A stretch of 38,092 nucleotides of DNA from Clostridia bacterium. GTDB lineage: Bacteria; Bacillota_A; Clostridia; Christensenellales; Aristaeellaceae. Below are positions 31,113 to 38,092 of this stretch, piece after piece; position 1 is the first letter of the stretch; each line of letters opens with the position of its first letter. Location of the stretch: positions 1 through 38,092 of the forward strand of contig JAFUPT010000125.1 in the NCBI GenBank assembly GCA_017481065.1, in the 5' to 3' direction. The notes beneath the pieces are model-generated. The model was not told the DNA's origin. It ran no database searches and saw only the letters and a program-made list of their open reading frames with translations. The translations under genes were made by a program, and so were the position numbers.

Positions 31113-32191
31113 TGAAAAAAGTATTATCCTTCTTCAAGAGCTGGGAGTTCTTCCTGATCTGCCTCATGGCTCTGACCTGCGTGATCTTCAATGTGAAGGA
31201 CAGCGCAAACCTGGCCGCGGGACTTGCCAAGAAGGACGTGTTCAACTTTGCGAATATCATTAAGTCCCTGCGCCCGTACATGCTCTATTCCTTCATGACC
31301 CTGGGCATGATGCTGATTCTGGCCCTGGGCGATATGGATATTTCCGTAGGCGCCATCGCCACCCTGAGCGTGGTTGTGCTGGCGGTGCTCTACCGCGCCC
31401 TGACCGAGAGCGGCATGGCCCTTCCTGTGGCATTTGTGCTCTCCATTGCAGCCTGCCTGCTCTGCGGCGTGATTTGCGGCCTGATCAACGGCTTGCTGGT
31501 GACCCGCTTCAAGGAGCTCTTCCCGATGATCATTACGCTGGCAACCCAGCTGTTCTTCCGCGGCTTCAGCTTCCTGCTGATCGGCGGCGAGACCATCACC
31601 TTCAAGGATGACACCTTCAAATCCCTGAAGGAGCTCAACGGCCTGATCGATGTGGCCGGCATCAAGCTGCCCGTGATGATTCCGATCTTCCTGGCGGTTG
31701 CACTGGTATTCTTCGTGATCCTGCACCTGACCCCCGTGGGCCGCAAGATCTTCGCCATCGGCACCAACGCCACCACCGCCCGCTTCTCCGGCATCCGCGT
31801 GGACCGCATCAAGCTGATGTGCTTCGTGGTCGCGGGCCTGATGAGCGCAATCACCGGCATCTTCTTCGTGGGCGCCACCTCCTCCTCCGTAAAGGCGGAC
31901 ATCATGGACGGCTACCACATGTACGCCATCGCGGCGGCCATCCTGGGCGGCTTCTCCACCGACGGCGGCAAGGGCAGCGTGATCGGCGCAGTGCTCTCCC
32001 TGTTCATCTTCGGCATTATGAAGATCGGCCTGGGTACCCTGTTCGGCTTTGCAGACAGCTCGGTTAACCTCTCCGTAGGCGTGATTTTGATCCTGAGCGT
32101 ACTGCTGCCCAACATTTCCGAGGATATCAAGAATGCCAACCGCGTGCGCAAGCAGCGCGCTGAGGCCGCAGCGGCCAAGGCAAAGGCCTGA
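31112..32191 (+). CDS. Sugar ABC transporter permease (RbsC type), second
   Basis: A 359-residue membrane protein homologous to the preceding permease. It carries LALGDMDISVGAIATLSVVVLAVLYR and LTPVGRKIFAIGTNATTARFSGIRVDRIKLMCFVVAG. Gene order ATPase, permease, permease, binding protein matches lsrACDB and rhamnose (rhaTPQS-like) importers, in which two different permeases pair. The C terminus is a Lys/Ala-rich tail. Confidence 0.94.
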   Translation: MKKVLSFFKSWEFFLICLMALTCVIFNVKDSANLAAGLAKKDVFNFANIIKSLRPYMLYSFMTLGMMLILALGDMDISVGAIATLSVVVLAVLYRALTESGMALPVAFVLSIAACLLCGVICGLINGLLVTRFKELFPMIITLATQLFFRGFSFLLIGGETITFKDDTFKSLKELNGLIDVAGIKLPVMIPIFLAVALVFFVILHLTPVGRKIFAIGTNATTARFSGIRVDRIKLMCFVVAGLMSAITGIFFVGATSSSVKADIMDGYHMYAIAAAILGGFSTDGGKGSVIGAVLSLFIFGIMKIGLGTLFGFADSSVNLSVGVILILSVLLPNISEDIKNANRVRKQRAEAAAAKAKA

Positions 32192-32248
32192 TCGCCCGCA
32201 GGCGGGTAGTTCCGCCACCATCCAACTGACTCAGTTTTGCCTGAGGGC
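32192..32248 (+). promoter_or_regulatory. Intercistronic hairpins before the binding-protein gene
   Basis: CCCGC/GCGGG just after the permease stop and CTCAG TTTTGC CTGAG near 32230-32245. Hairpins here commonly stabilise the binding-protein message relative to the upstream genes. Confidence 0.45.
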
Positions 32249-32275
32249 AAAAAATATTTTAAGGAGGATATTTTC

Positions 32276-33289
32276 ATGAAGAAAATCCTTTCTCTCGTCC
32301 TGGTAGCACTCCTCGTGCTCGCAATGGGCTCTGCCATGGCAGAAGCCAAGGCCGGCGAAGGCCTGTACATTGGCGTTGTTTACAAGCAGTCCGGTAATGC
32401 CTACTTCCAGGCTTCCGTAGACGGCATCCAGAAGGCAGCTGACGAACTCGGCTTCACCTTCGAGCACGACGGTCCCGACGATGGCTCCAACGACGGCGCT
32501 ATCCGCATCATCGAGAACTACATCACCAAGGGTGTGGATGCTCTGATCATCTCCGCCAACGACCCCGATGCTCTGGTTGACGTTTGCACCCAGGCTATGG
32601 AAGAAGGCATCAAGGTTGTTTCCTATGACGCAGAAGTTGCATATCCCGGCCGCGACCTGGATGTTCAGCCCTCCTCCGCCAAGAACATCGGCCTGACCCT
32701 GCTGGAGTCCATCGCCAAGTCCGTGAACTACGAAGGCCAGATCGCCGTCGTATCCGCTATGGCTACCGCTCCCAACCAGAACCTGTGGATCTCCTACATC
32801 GAGGAAGAACTGGCCGCCAACGAAGCCTATGCCAACATCGAGTACCTCGGCGTTGTATACGGCGATGACGAGTACCAGAAGTCCTTCGACGAGACCCAGG
32901 CTCTGCTGAACCAGTATCCGGACCTGAAGGGCCTGATCGTTCCCACCACCATGGGCGCACCCGCAGTTGCAAAGTGCATCCAGGATGCTGGCCGCGACGT
33001 TAAGGTTACCGGTCTGACCCTGGCTTCCGACATGAAGACCTTCATCGAAGCAGGCATCTGCGACGAGACCTTCCTGTGGAACCCCATCGACCTGGGCTAT
33101 GTTGCATCCTACGCAGCAGTTGCTCTGGTTAACGGCGACATCACCGGCGCTGCTGGCGACGCTGTAACTGCAGGCGAATACAACCTGGCAGTTGAAGCCA
33201 AGGACGATGCAGGCGCAACCATCCTGTACCTGAACAAGCTGAACTGCTTCAACACCGAAACCGTTGATGCTTGGGTAGACATCCTGTAA
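32276..33289 (+). CDS. Sugar-binding protein of the ABC importer (LsrB/RhaS-like)
   Basis: A 337-residue periplasmic-binding-protein-1 fold with a signal peptide (1-22, ending GSAMA-E). It contains IGVVYKQSGNAYFQASVDGIQKAADELG, ALIISANDPDALV and FLWNPIDLGYVASYAAV; the last is characteristic of the LsrB/RhaS branch, which binds AI-2 or rhamnose. No lipobox cysteine is present, unusual for a Gram-positive binding protein. It has a strong AAGGAGGAT site and a 5' hairpin, and its codons (GTT, GCT, GAC, CTG) differ from its neighbours, as in highly expressed genes. No lsrK, lsrF or lsrG is nearby, so a sugar ligand is likelier than AI-2. Confidence 0.92.
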   Translation: MKKILSLVLVALLVLAMGSAMAEAKAGEGLYIGVVYKQSGNAYFQASVDGIQKAADELGFTFEHDGPDDGSNDGAIRIIENYITKGVDALIISANDPDALVDVCTQAMEEGIKVVSYDAEVAYPGRDLDVQPSSAKNIGLTLLESIAKSVNYEGQIAVVSAMATAPNQNLWISYIEEELAANEAYANIEYLGVVYGDDEYQKSFDETQALLNQYPDLKGLIVPTTMGAPAVAKCIQDAGRDVKVTGLTLASDMKTFIEAGICDETFLWNPIDLGYVASYAAVALVNGDITGAAGDAVTAGEYNLAVEAKDDAGATILYLNKLNCFNTETVDAWVDIL

Positions 33290-33304
33290 TTAACTGTTTC
33301 ACAG

Positions 33305-33331
33305 AACCGCGGCTTATGCCGCGGTTTTTTT
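33305..33331 (+). terminator. Terminator of sugar ABC operon
   Basis: Perfect stem AACCGCGGC / GCCGCGGTT with TTAT loop, then a T-run. Confidence 0.9.
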
Positions 33332-33409
33332 GTTGGCTTATGGGAGGTTCCCGCCTTCCTTTGCGCGGGGCATGGCTCCCGTTTTGGCTGCCGTTTCCTG
33401 AAATCCAAT

Positions 33410-33444
33410 AAAAAAATCGACCCCGGAACGGGATCGGTTTTTTT
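33410..33444. terminator. Bidirectional terminator-like hairpin
   Basis: AAAAAAATCGACCCCG.. / CGGGATCGGTTTTTTT, with one mismatch pair. The rest of 33445-33583 is GC-rich with short inverted repeats (GCCGCCGC/GCGGCGGC) and a GCGTCTCC motif like the ends of the palindrome arrays; no gene is seen. Confidence 0.7.
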
Positions 33445-33583
33445 ACGTTGGCTGCTCCGGCTAAAGCCGCCGCAGCGACGCGGCGGCACAGCAGTTGCGC
33501 ACGCCGCGAGCCGGCCTTTGGGCTTCCTCCTTGCAGGGGATTGGGGACGGCGTCTCCAAGGAAACGTCTCCCCGAAGCCGAAA

Positions 33584-33973
33584 TCAAGCCGCGTCTTCCA
33601 CGGCGGGGCGGACGAAATACATGGCGCCGATTTCATCGGCGAGGCAGAGGCTGCCATCTTCGCCGAAGGTGATTTCGATTTCGCCATCGGCGCTGTAACC
33701 GGTGATATAGGCGCGGCCGGCATCGAAGCGCCAGGACATTTCGGTGCTGTCATCCTCGGAGTAGGCGAGAGTGGCGGCGCCATCATCGTTGAGGGTGAGC
33801 AGGATATGGAAGCCCCAGGCCTGCATGTTCATGTGGTAATCATCCTGCACGAGGATATTGAGCAGCCATTCGCCGGAAAAATCCTCGGCTACATAGGCGG
33901 GGGTTTCCTCGGCAAAGGCGATGGATGAGAGGGCCAGCAGGCAGGCCAGGACAAGGCAAAGTTTGCGAATCAT
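33584..33973 (-). CDS. Small secreted protein, unknown function
   Basis: A 129-residue protein with a signal peptide (1-21, ending SIAFA-E). The mature part alternates short beta strands and turns: DFSGEWLLNILVQDDYHMN, FHILLTLNDDGAATL, MSWRFDAGRAYITGY, GEIEITFGEDGSLCLAD. Strand pattern and GEW..N start resemble lipocalin-like or copper-resistance-like small beta barrels, but I cannot name a family. The ATG has AAGGAG 9 nt upstream; the leader contains TGCCGCG/CGCGGCA directly before that site. A possible promoter is TTGACA (34043-34048 minus) with CAAAAT 17 nt downstream. Confidence 0.75.
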   Translation of the reverse strand: MIRKLCLVLACLLALSSIAFAEETPAYVAEDFSGEWLLNILVQDDYHMNMQAWGFHILLTLNDDGAATLAYSEDDSTEMSWRFDAGRAYITGYSADGEIEITFGEDGSLCLADEIGAMYFVRPAVEDAA

Positions 33974-34191
33974 GAAAAAACTCCTTCTGCCGCGAGGCGC
34001 GGCATGACAATTTTATTCTATTTTGCTGCAAAAAGGATGGAATGTCAAGGGGTAAAATATAGTTGTACCAATTCTGTCACGACTCTTGCATTTTCGCCGG
34101 GGATGTGGCATGATATAGTTGGAGTTGAACGAGAAAAGCCTGCGCGGCTTTATGAAGAATAGCAGGAAAATGAAAATAGGAGGAAATGAAA

Positions 34192-35181
34192 ATGGCAAGA
34201 CCGATTACGCTGTGTACCGCCCAGTGGGCAGACCTGCCGCTGGAGGAAATTTGCAAGGTGGCCAAGCAGATGGGCTATGAGGGCCTGGAGCTGGCAACCT
34301 GGGGACCGATCGACGCGGTGCGCGCCGCAGAAGATTTGGATTACTGCAAGGAAATCAAGGATACGCTGGCCAAGTATGGCCTGGGCTGCTGGGCGCTGGC
34401 CGCGCATGTGCCGGGACAGTGCGTGGCGGATTTGTGGGATCCCCGGCTGGATGGCTTTGCCCCGGCAGACTGCGCGGGCAATCCGGAGAAGATTTCCAAG
34501 TGGGGCACGGAGCAGGTGATCGCCGCCGCGAGGGCCGCCAAGAATCTGGGCGTGAGCGTGGTAAACGGCTTCATGGGCTCCCCGATCTGGAAGTATTTCT
34601 ATTCCTTCCCGCAGACTCCCGAGGAGATGGTGGACGCGGCCTACAAGGAGGTTGTGGAGAAGTGGACCCCCATCTTTGATGTATTTGACGAGTGCGGCGT
34701 GAAATTCGCGCTGGAGGTGCATCCCTCCGAGATCGCCTATGATTACTGGACCTTCGACCGCCTGGTGAAGGAATTCGGCGGCCGCAAGACCCTGGGCGTG
34801 AACTTTGATCCCAGCCACCTGATCTGGCAGATGGTGGACCCCTGCATCTTCATCATGGACTTTGCGGACCGCATCTATCATGTGCATGCCAAGGATACCA
34901 AGCTGAACTTCAACGGCCGCAACGGCGTGCTGGGCAGCCACATCACCTTCGGCGATGTGCGCCGCGGCTGGAACTTCGTATCCCTGGGCCACGGCGATGT
35001 GGATTTTGACGGCATTTGCCGCTGCCTGAACCAGATCGGCTACACCGGCCCGCTCTCTGTGGAATGGGAGGATTCCGGCATGGACCGCATTTACGGCGCG
35101 ACCGAGGCCTGCGAATTCATCAAGAAGTATAACTTCGAGCCCTCCACCATCGCCTTTGATTCCGCGATCAAGACCGACTGA
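34192..35181 (+). CDS. Sugar phosphate isomerase/epimerase-like TIM-barrel protein
   Basis: A 329-residue member of the xylose-isomerase-like TIM-barrel (AP-endonuclease-2) superfamily. Likely metal ligands are E175 (FALEVHPSE), D206 and H209 (VNFDPSHLIWQ), H232 (HVHAKD) and E291 (SVEWED). These enzymes isomerise or epimerise sugars or act on inositol derivatives. Placed after a sugar importer, it probably acts on the imported sugar. Two ATGs are near the AGGAGG; the second (34192) has the ideal 8-nt spacing, the first (34186) only 2 nt. A terminator follows at 35193. Confidence 0.9.
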   Translation: MARPITLCTAQWADLPLEEICKVAKQMGYEGLELATWGPIDAVRAAEDLDYCKEIKDTLAKYGLGCWALAAHVPGQCVADLWDPRLDGFAPADCAGNPEKISKWGTEQVIAAARAAKNLGVSVVNGFMGSPIWKYFYSFPQTPEEMVDAAYKEVVEKWTPIFDVFDECGVKFALEVHPSEIAYDYWTFDRLVKEFGGRKTLGVNFDPSHLIWQMVDPCIFIMDFADRIYHVHAKDTKLNFNGRNGVLGSHITFGDVRRGWNFVSLGHGDVDFDGICRCLNQIGYTGPLSVEWEDSGMDRIYGATEACEFIKKYNFEPSTIAFDSAIKTD

Positions 35182-35192
35182 CAGAAAGAAAG

Positions 35193-35222
35193 AGACCCCG
35201 GAACGAAAGTTCCGGGGTCTTC
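35193..35222 (+). terminator. Terminator of isomerase gene
   Basis: Perfect 12-bp stem AGACCCCGGAAC / GTTCCGGGGTCT with a GAAA tetraloop, followed by TTC. A second hairpin CCCGG..CCGGG plus TTTT lies at about 35250-35272. Confidence 0.8.
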
Positions 35223-35273
35223 AGACCGGCGGCAGAGCCGGCGATTTTGACCCGGACCAGCGCCGGGTTTTCC

Positions 35274-35519
35274 TTATGCCGCCTTCTGCGCGGCCTTTGC
35301 AGCCTGCTTTTCAGCCTTCTTTGCGGCCTTCTTTGCCTTGCGTTCTTCCTTCGTGCCGATCCAGCCGATGAGCATCAGGACCAGCGAGACGGCGTAAACG
35401 ATGCTGATGATGGTTACCAGGCCCGGCACCTGCTGGGGCAGGAGCTCTACGACGTAGAGCGCGGAGCCGATCACCAGAAGCAGCTGGCCGATGTTGCCGA
35501 TCAATTTCGCGTTTTTCAT
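35274..35519 (-). CDS. Small membrane protein with Lys/Ala-rich tail
   Basis: An 81-residue protein. Two hydrophobic helices (about 5-27 IGNIGQLLLVIGSALYVVELL and 32-52 VTIISIVYAVSLVLMLIGWIG) are followed by a cytoplasmic tail of alternating Lys and Ala (KAKKAAKKAEKQAAKAAQKAA), which could bind nucleic acid or acidic lipids. The ATG at 35519 has GCGAGGA 8 nt upstream; an in-frame ATG 12 codons earlier lacks a site. Function unknown. It is divergent from the ZIP transporter gene. Confidence 0.72.
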   Translation of the reverse strand: MKNAKLIGNIGQLLLVIGSALYVVELLPQQVPGLVTIISIVYAVSLVLMLIGWIGTKEERKAKKAAKKAEKQAAKAAQKAA

Positions 35520-35614
35520 GGGGTAATCCTCGCTTGCATATGTTTTCTCCGGCATGTACCGGTGTATATATGTATTATAACATGTGCGTCAAGACTACAA
35601 TTGAGGTGAGTTTG

Positions 35615-36403
35615 ATGAATAATATGGCAAAGGTACTCCTGGGTGCGTTCATTCCCATGCTGGGAACCACGCTGGGCGCTTCCATGGTTTTCTTCCTGAA
35701 GGACGGCATGAAGCCGCGGCTGCAGAAGGCGCTGCTGGGCTTCGCTTCCGGCGTGATGATCGCGGCTTCGGTTTGGTCGCTGCTGATTCCCGCGCTGGAG
35801 ATGTCCGAGGCTTCCGGCGGCATCGCATGGCTGCCGGCCACGGTGGGCTTCCTGGCGGGCATGGGCTTTTTGCTGCTGCTGGATACCTTCGTGCCCCATA
35901 TGCACATGGATTCCGATTGCCCCGAGGGCAAGGCATGCGGGCTGGGCAAATCCAAGATGCTGGTGCTGGCCGTGGCGCTGCACAACCTGCCGGAAGGCAT
36001 GGCTGTGGGCGTGGTGCTGGCAGGCATGCTCTCCGGCAGCACGGTGATCTCCACAGCGGGCGCATTCGCGCTGGCCATTGGTATTGCCATCCAGAACCTG
36101 CCCGAGGGCGCGATCATCTCCATGCCGCTGGTGAACAGCGGGCTTTCCCGGAAGAAGGCTTTCGGCTATGGCTTCCTGTCCGGCGTGGTGGAGCCGGTGG
36201 GCACGCTGCTCACCCTGCTGCTGACGGCCTTTATCGAGCCCGTGCTGCCCTATATCCTCTCCTTCGCGGCGGGCGCGATGATCTATGTGGTGGTGGAGGA
36301 ATTGATCCCGGAATCCCAGGCGGGCAGCCATTCCAATGTGGGCACCATCGGCGCGGCCCTGGGCTTTGCGCTGATGATGGTGCTGGATGTGGCGCTGGGG
36401 TGA
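35615..36403 (+). CDS. ZIP-family divalent metal transporter
   Basis: A 262-residue membrane protein with eight helices. The metal-path motifs HNLPEGMAVG (helix IV) and QNLPEGAIISMPL (helix V) are diagnostic for ZIP transporters of the GufA/ZupT type, which import zinc and other divalent ions. The loop between helices III and IV holds PHMHMDSDCPEGKACG, a His/Cys-rich probable metal-sensing segment. The ATG at 35615 has GAGGTGAG upstream; the longer frame begins inside the upstream promoter region. Confidence 0.93.
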   Translation: MNNMAKVLLGAFIPMLGTTLGASMVFFLKDGMKPRLQKALLGFASGVMIAASVWSLLIPALEMSEASGGIAWLPATVGFLAGMGFLLLLDTFVPHMHMDSDCPEGKACGLGKSKMLVLAVALHNLPEGMAVGVVLAGMLSGSTVISTAGAFALAIGIAIQNLPEGAIISMPLVNSGLSRKKAFGYGFLSGVVEPVGTLLTLLLTAFIEPVLPYILSFAAGAMIYVVVEELIPESQAGSHSNVGTIGAALGFALMMVLDVALG

Positions 36404-36409
36404 GGGGTG

Positions 36410-36760
36410 TGCTCGGGGGAGGAACGCCAAAGGGGCGCTGCCCCTTTGGAAACCCCGCCAGAGGACGCTGTTCTCTGGACTCCTGCTTAGGGGCATGATG
36501 CCCTTAAGAATCCTCAGAATAAAACATCGATCCCGGGGCGGGATCGATGTTTTGATATTATTCCTGAAAGAGGTACGCACATGCGCGTATTGAATTTTTC
36601 TGCAAATCGCGCCGCCGAATGGCGCGATTTGCTTTACAGAGGGTTCCAAGGGGGATCATCCCCCTTGGCAGGGTGCAGGGACAGCGTCCCTGCCAGGTTT
36701 CCAAAGAACGGCGTCCTTTGGCAGAGCCCCAGCGTTTTCCCCAGCGTCCCCTGACGTTCC
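36410..36760. repeat. Palindrome array H
   Basis: Between convergent ZIP and lplA genes. Palindromes have arms CCAAAGGGGC, CCAGAGGAC and CTTAGGGGCAT, then two central hairpins, AAAACATCGATCCC/GGGATCGATGTTTT (36521-36553) and GCAAATCGCGCC/GGCGCGATTTGC (about 36602-36632). Further modules have arms CCAAGGGGGAT, GGCAGGGAC and CCAAAGAAC. It ends with CAGCGT repeats. Confidence 0.85.
36521..36553. terminator. Bidirectional terminator in array H
   Basis: Stem AAAACATCGATCCC / GGGATCGATGTTTT between convergent genes. Confidence 0.75.
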
Positions 36761-36765
36761 TCCCC

Positions 36766-37737
36766 TCACAGCCTCTGCTCCAGGATAAACTGCGCAAATT
36801 CGCGTACCTGCTCCTTATCGGAGGCCATGAGGGCGGCGGCGAGGGGCTTGGAGCCGAAATCAACGCCCAGCAGGCGGCTGCGGATTTCATCGGGGAGTTC
36901 GGCGTCGATGGCGTCGGAATAGACGCTGAGGGAATCCACCCGGCTCTGGCGCAAGGTGAGCAGCAGCTGCACATTGCCCCAGGGGAAGCGGTTTTCAATT
37001 TCGATATCGAAGCGCGGGGTTTCGCCCAGGCGCCAGGCAGCGGAGGCATGCTTGGCGACGTAGGGGGCGATGGCAGCCTCGTCGAGGGCGAGGGTGGAGA
37101 GATCGGTGTAATCGCCGTATTCCCGGCGGAAGGCCTCCTTGAGGGCCTGCAGCATGGCCTCGCGGGTGAGGGATGGATTGAATTCATTCAGGTTGCACAC
37201 GCGGGAGCGCACGGATTTCGCGCCCTTGGCCTGCAGCTTGCGGGGGTCGACATTCAGGTAATTTTGCAGGCGGGAGAGATCGGAGCTGATGAGCAGGGTG
37301 CCATGGTGCTGGCGCAGGTTTTTGCGGGCGCAGAAGGCGTTTCCGGAGAACTTGCGGCCATCGGAGAGCAGATCATTTCTGCCGGAGAATTCGCAGGGGA
37401 TGCCCAGCGCGCGCACGGCGGAGAGGATCATGCCCAGCTGGCGCTCCACATTATAGATTTTTTCGCCGGCGATGAAGGAGAAATTCAGGTTTCCTTCATC
37501 ATGGAAGACCGCGCCGCCGCCGGTGATGCGCCGCACCAGCTGCACGCCGTCCTGGTCCATGGCATGGAGATTGCACTCGGCCCAGGGGTTTTGGCCGCGG
37601 CCGATGATCACGGCGCTGCGGTTGGTGTAGAAATAGAGCAGCATATCGTCGTCGGCGAGATGATCCAGGAAATATTCATCCACGCCCAGGTTCCGCCAGC
37701 CATCCGGCGAATCGGAAACATACAGCCAGTTGCTCAT
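36766..37737 (-). CDS. lplA: Lipoate-protein ligase A
   Basis: A 323-residue enzyme that activates lipoate with ATP and attaches it to lysines of lipoyl domains (for example glycine-cleavage H protein). Motifs: VIIGRGQNPWAECN, RRITGGGAVFHDEGNLNFSFI, and the catalytic lysine K129 in DGRKFSGNAF. The C-terminal accessory domain (about 240-323) is present, so it is a full LplA. The ATG has GGAGGTG 9 nt upstream. No lipoyl-dependent complex is encoded in the window. Confidence 0.95.
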   Translation of the reverse strand: MSNWLYVSDSPDGWRNLGVDEYFLDHLADDDMLLYFYTNRSAVIIGRGQNPWAECNLHAMDQDGVQLVRRITGGGAVFHDEGNLNFSFIAGEKIYNVERQLGMILSAVRALGIPCEFSGRNDLLSDGRKFSGNAFCARKNLRQHHGTLLISSDLSRLQNYLNVDPRKLQAKGAKSVRSRVCNLNEFNPSLTREAMLQALKEAFRREYGDYTDLSTLALDEAAIAPYVAKHASAAWRLGETPRFDIEIENRFPWGNVQLLLTLRQSRVDSLSVYSDAIDAELPDEIRSRLLGVDFGSKPLAAALMASDKEQVREFAQFILEQRL

Positions 37738-37764
37738 AGAACTACACCTCCGTTTTCTGGCCCT

Positions 37765-37793
37765 ATTATAGTACTTTCGGAGGCGGATTTCAA
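37765..37793 (-). promoter_or_regulatory. Promoter of lplA
   Basis: Minus-strand TTGAAA (37788-37793), 17-nt spacer, TATAAT (37765-37770). Confidence 0.85.
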
Positions 37794-37854
37794 GATATTC
37801 CTATGGAACTTATGGGTATATTCGGCGACTGCAAGGTTAAATCCCGCCTGGGCC

Positions 37855-37884
37855 TTGACTTTTTCGCGCTCCGTGGCGTATAAT
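37855..37884 (+). promoter_or_regulatory. Promoter of truncated tRNA-Ser
   Basis: TTGACT (37855-37860), 18-nt spacer, TATAAT (37879-37884), 12 nt before the tRNA 5' end. Confidence 0.85.
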
Positions 37885-37895
37885 GAAAAGGCTAT

Positions 37896-37936
37896 GGAGA
37901 CGTATCGAAGCGGTCATAACGGGGCTGACTCGAAAT
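37896..37936 (+). pseudogene. 5' half of tRNA-Ser (anticodon CGA), interrupted
   Basis: The sequence from GGAGACG through a D arm (CGAAGCGG..) to the anticodon loop CTCGAAA is a normal serine tRNA 5' half, with anticodon CGA at 37931-37933. It stops matching just 3' of the anticodon: the expected TCAG strand, long variable arm, T arm and CCA are absent in the remaining 156 bases. What follows (37937-38092) is AT-richer and contains a GATGCC/GGCATC hairpin (about 37975-37998) but no recognisable gene. Either an element has integrated in the anticodon region, or an intron begins here; the contig ends before this can be settled. Confidence 0.7.
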
Positions 37937-38092
37937 TGTCTCATATACTTAGAGGAGAAATCCCCGAAAACCCCGATGCCGTAAGGCTTTTAGGCATCTT
38001 CACTTAAAACCTCATATCTCAATTCTCTTCTGCAATTCTCTTCTTTTTCCGAAGGTGTTTCGGGGCTAAAAAAGAGGTTGTAGTGTAGAATA

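Noticed and set aside
28590..33289. A complete AI-2 (lsr) uptake and processing system
   Set aside because: Only the importer resembles lsrACDB; lsrK, lsrF, lsrG and an LsrR-type regulator are absent, and an AraC regulator is present instead.
37894..38007. 37-codon frame starting at ATG 37894
   Set aside because: The sequence up to the anticodon is better explained as a tRNA 5' half behind a tRNA-type promoter, and no ribosome site precedes the ATG.

Overview
The window looks like a chromosomal contig from a GC-rich, Gram-positive anaerobe of the class Clostridia. Indicators are the strong AGGAGG-type ribosome binding sites, TTGACA/TATAAT promoters, AddA-type recombination helicase, ScpA, QueT, an RbsA/RbsC-type sugar importer and many secreted proteins whose signal peptides end in A-x-A-E. 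A relative of Christensenellales or Oscillospirales is my guess; no rRNA is present to test it. No phage, transposase, integrase or CRISPR array is visible.

Left end (1-2050): a lower-GC accessory segment downstream of an intact tRNA-Thr(GGT) on the minus strand. The 3' part of this tRNA recurs at 461-504 and at the first bases of the window. Between the copies lie two small genes for peptides with a double-glycine-type leader and a CxxC...CxxC core (one has lost its ATG) and a Sel1-repeat protein. This resembles a tandem array of small cassettes inserted at a tRNA 3' end, and is the most unusual thing in the window.

2050-13750: mostly housekeeping genes. They are queT behind a long structured leader, a TIM-barrel amidohydrolase, a small membrane protein, a PHP-family phosphatase, a sirtuin, argS, rmuC, a secreted SPOR-like protein, a stand-alone riboflavin kinase coupled to an esterase, a membrane-anchored parvulin-like protein and a small membrane protein.

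13800-27000: addA, a second parvulin-like secreted protein, a minus-strand run of M50 protease, scpA and a double-VanW protein, then a plus-strand operon of MBOAT acyltransferase, DHHW protein and RCC1-repeat membrane protein that probably modifies a surface polymer.

27360-35200: a sugar-uptake region. An AraC regulator is divergent from an ATPase-permease-permease-binding protein operon, followed by a small secreted protein and a sugar isomerase/epimerase-like enzyme.

35270-38092: a small membrane protein, a ZIP metal transporter, lipoate-protein ligase, and finally a well-formed promoter driving only the 5' half of a tRNA-Ser(CGA), broken just after the anticodon.

Many intergenic gaps are filled with arrays of perfect palindromes of about 15-23 bp, arranged around one A/T-flanked terminator-like hairpin. 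These arrays begin almost at the stop codons and recur at least eight times. They are a second system-level feature worth attention.
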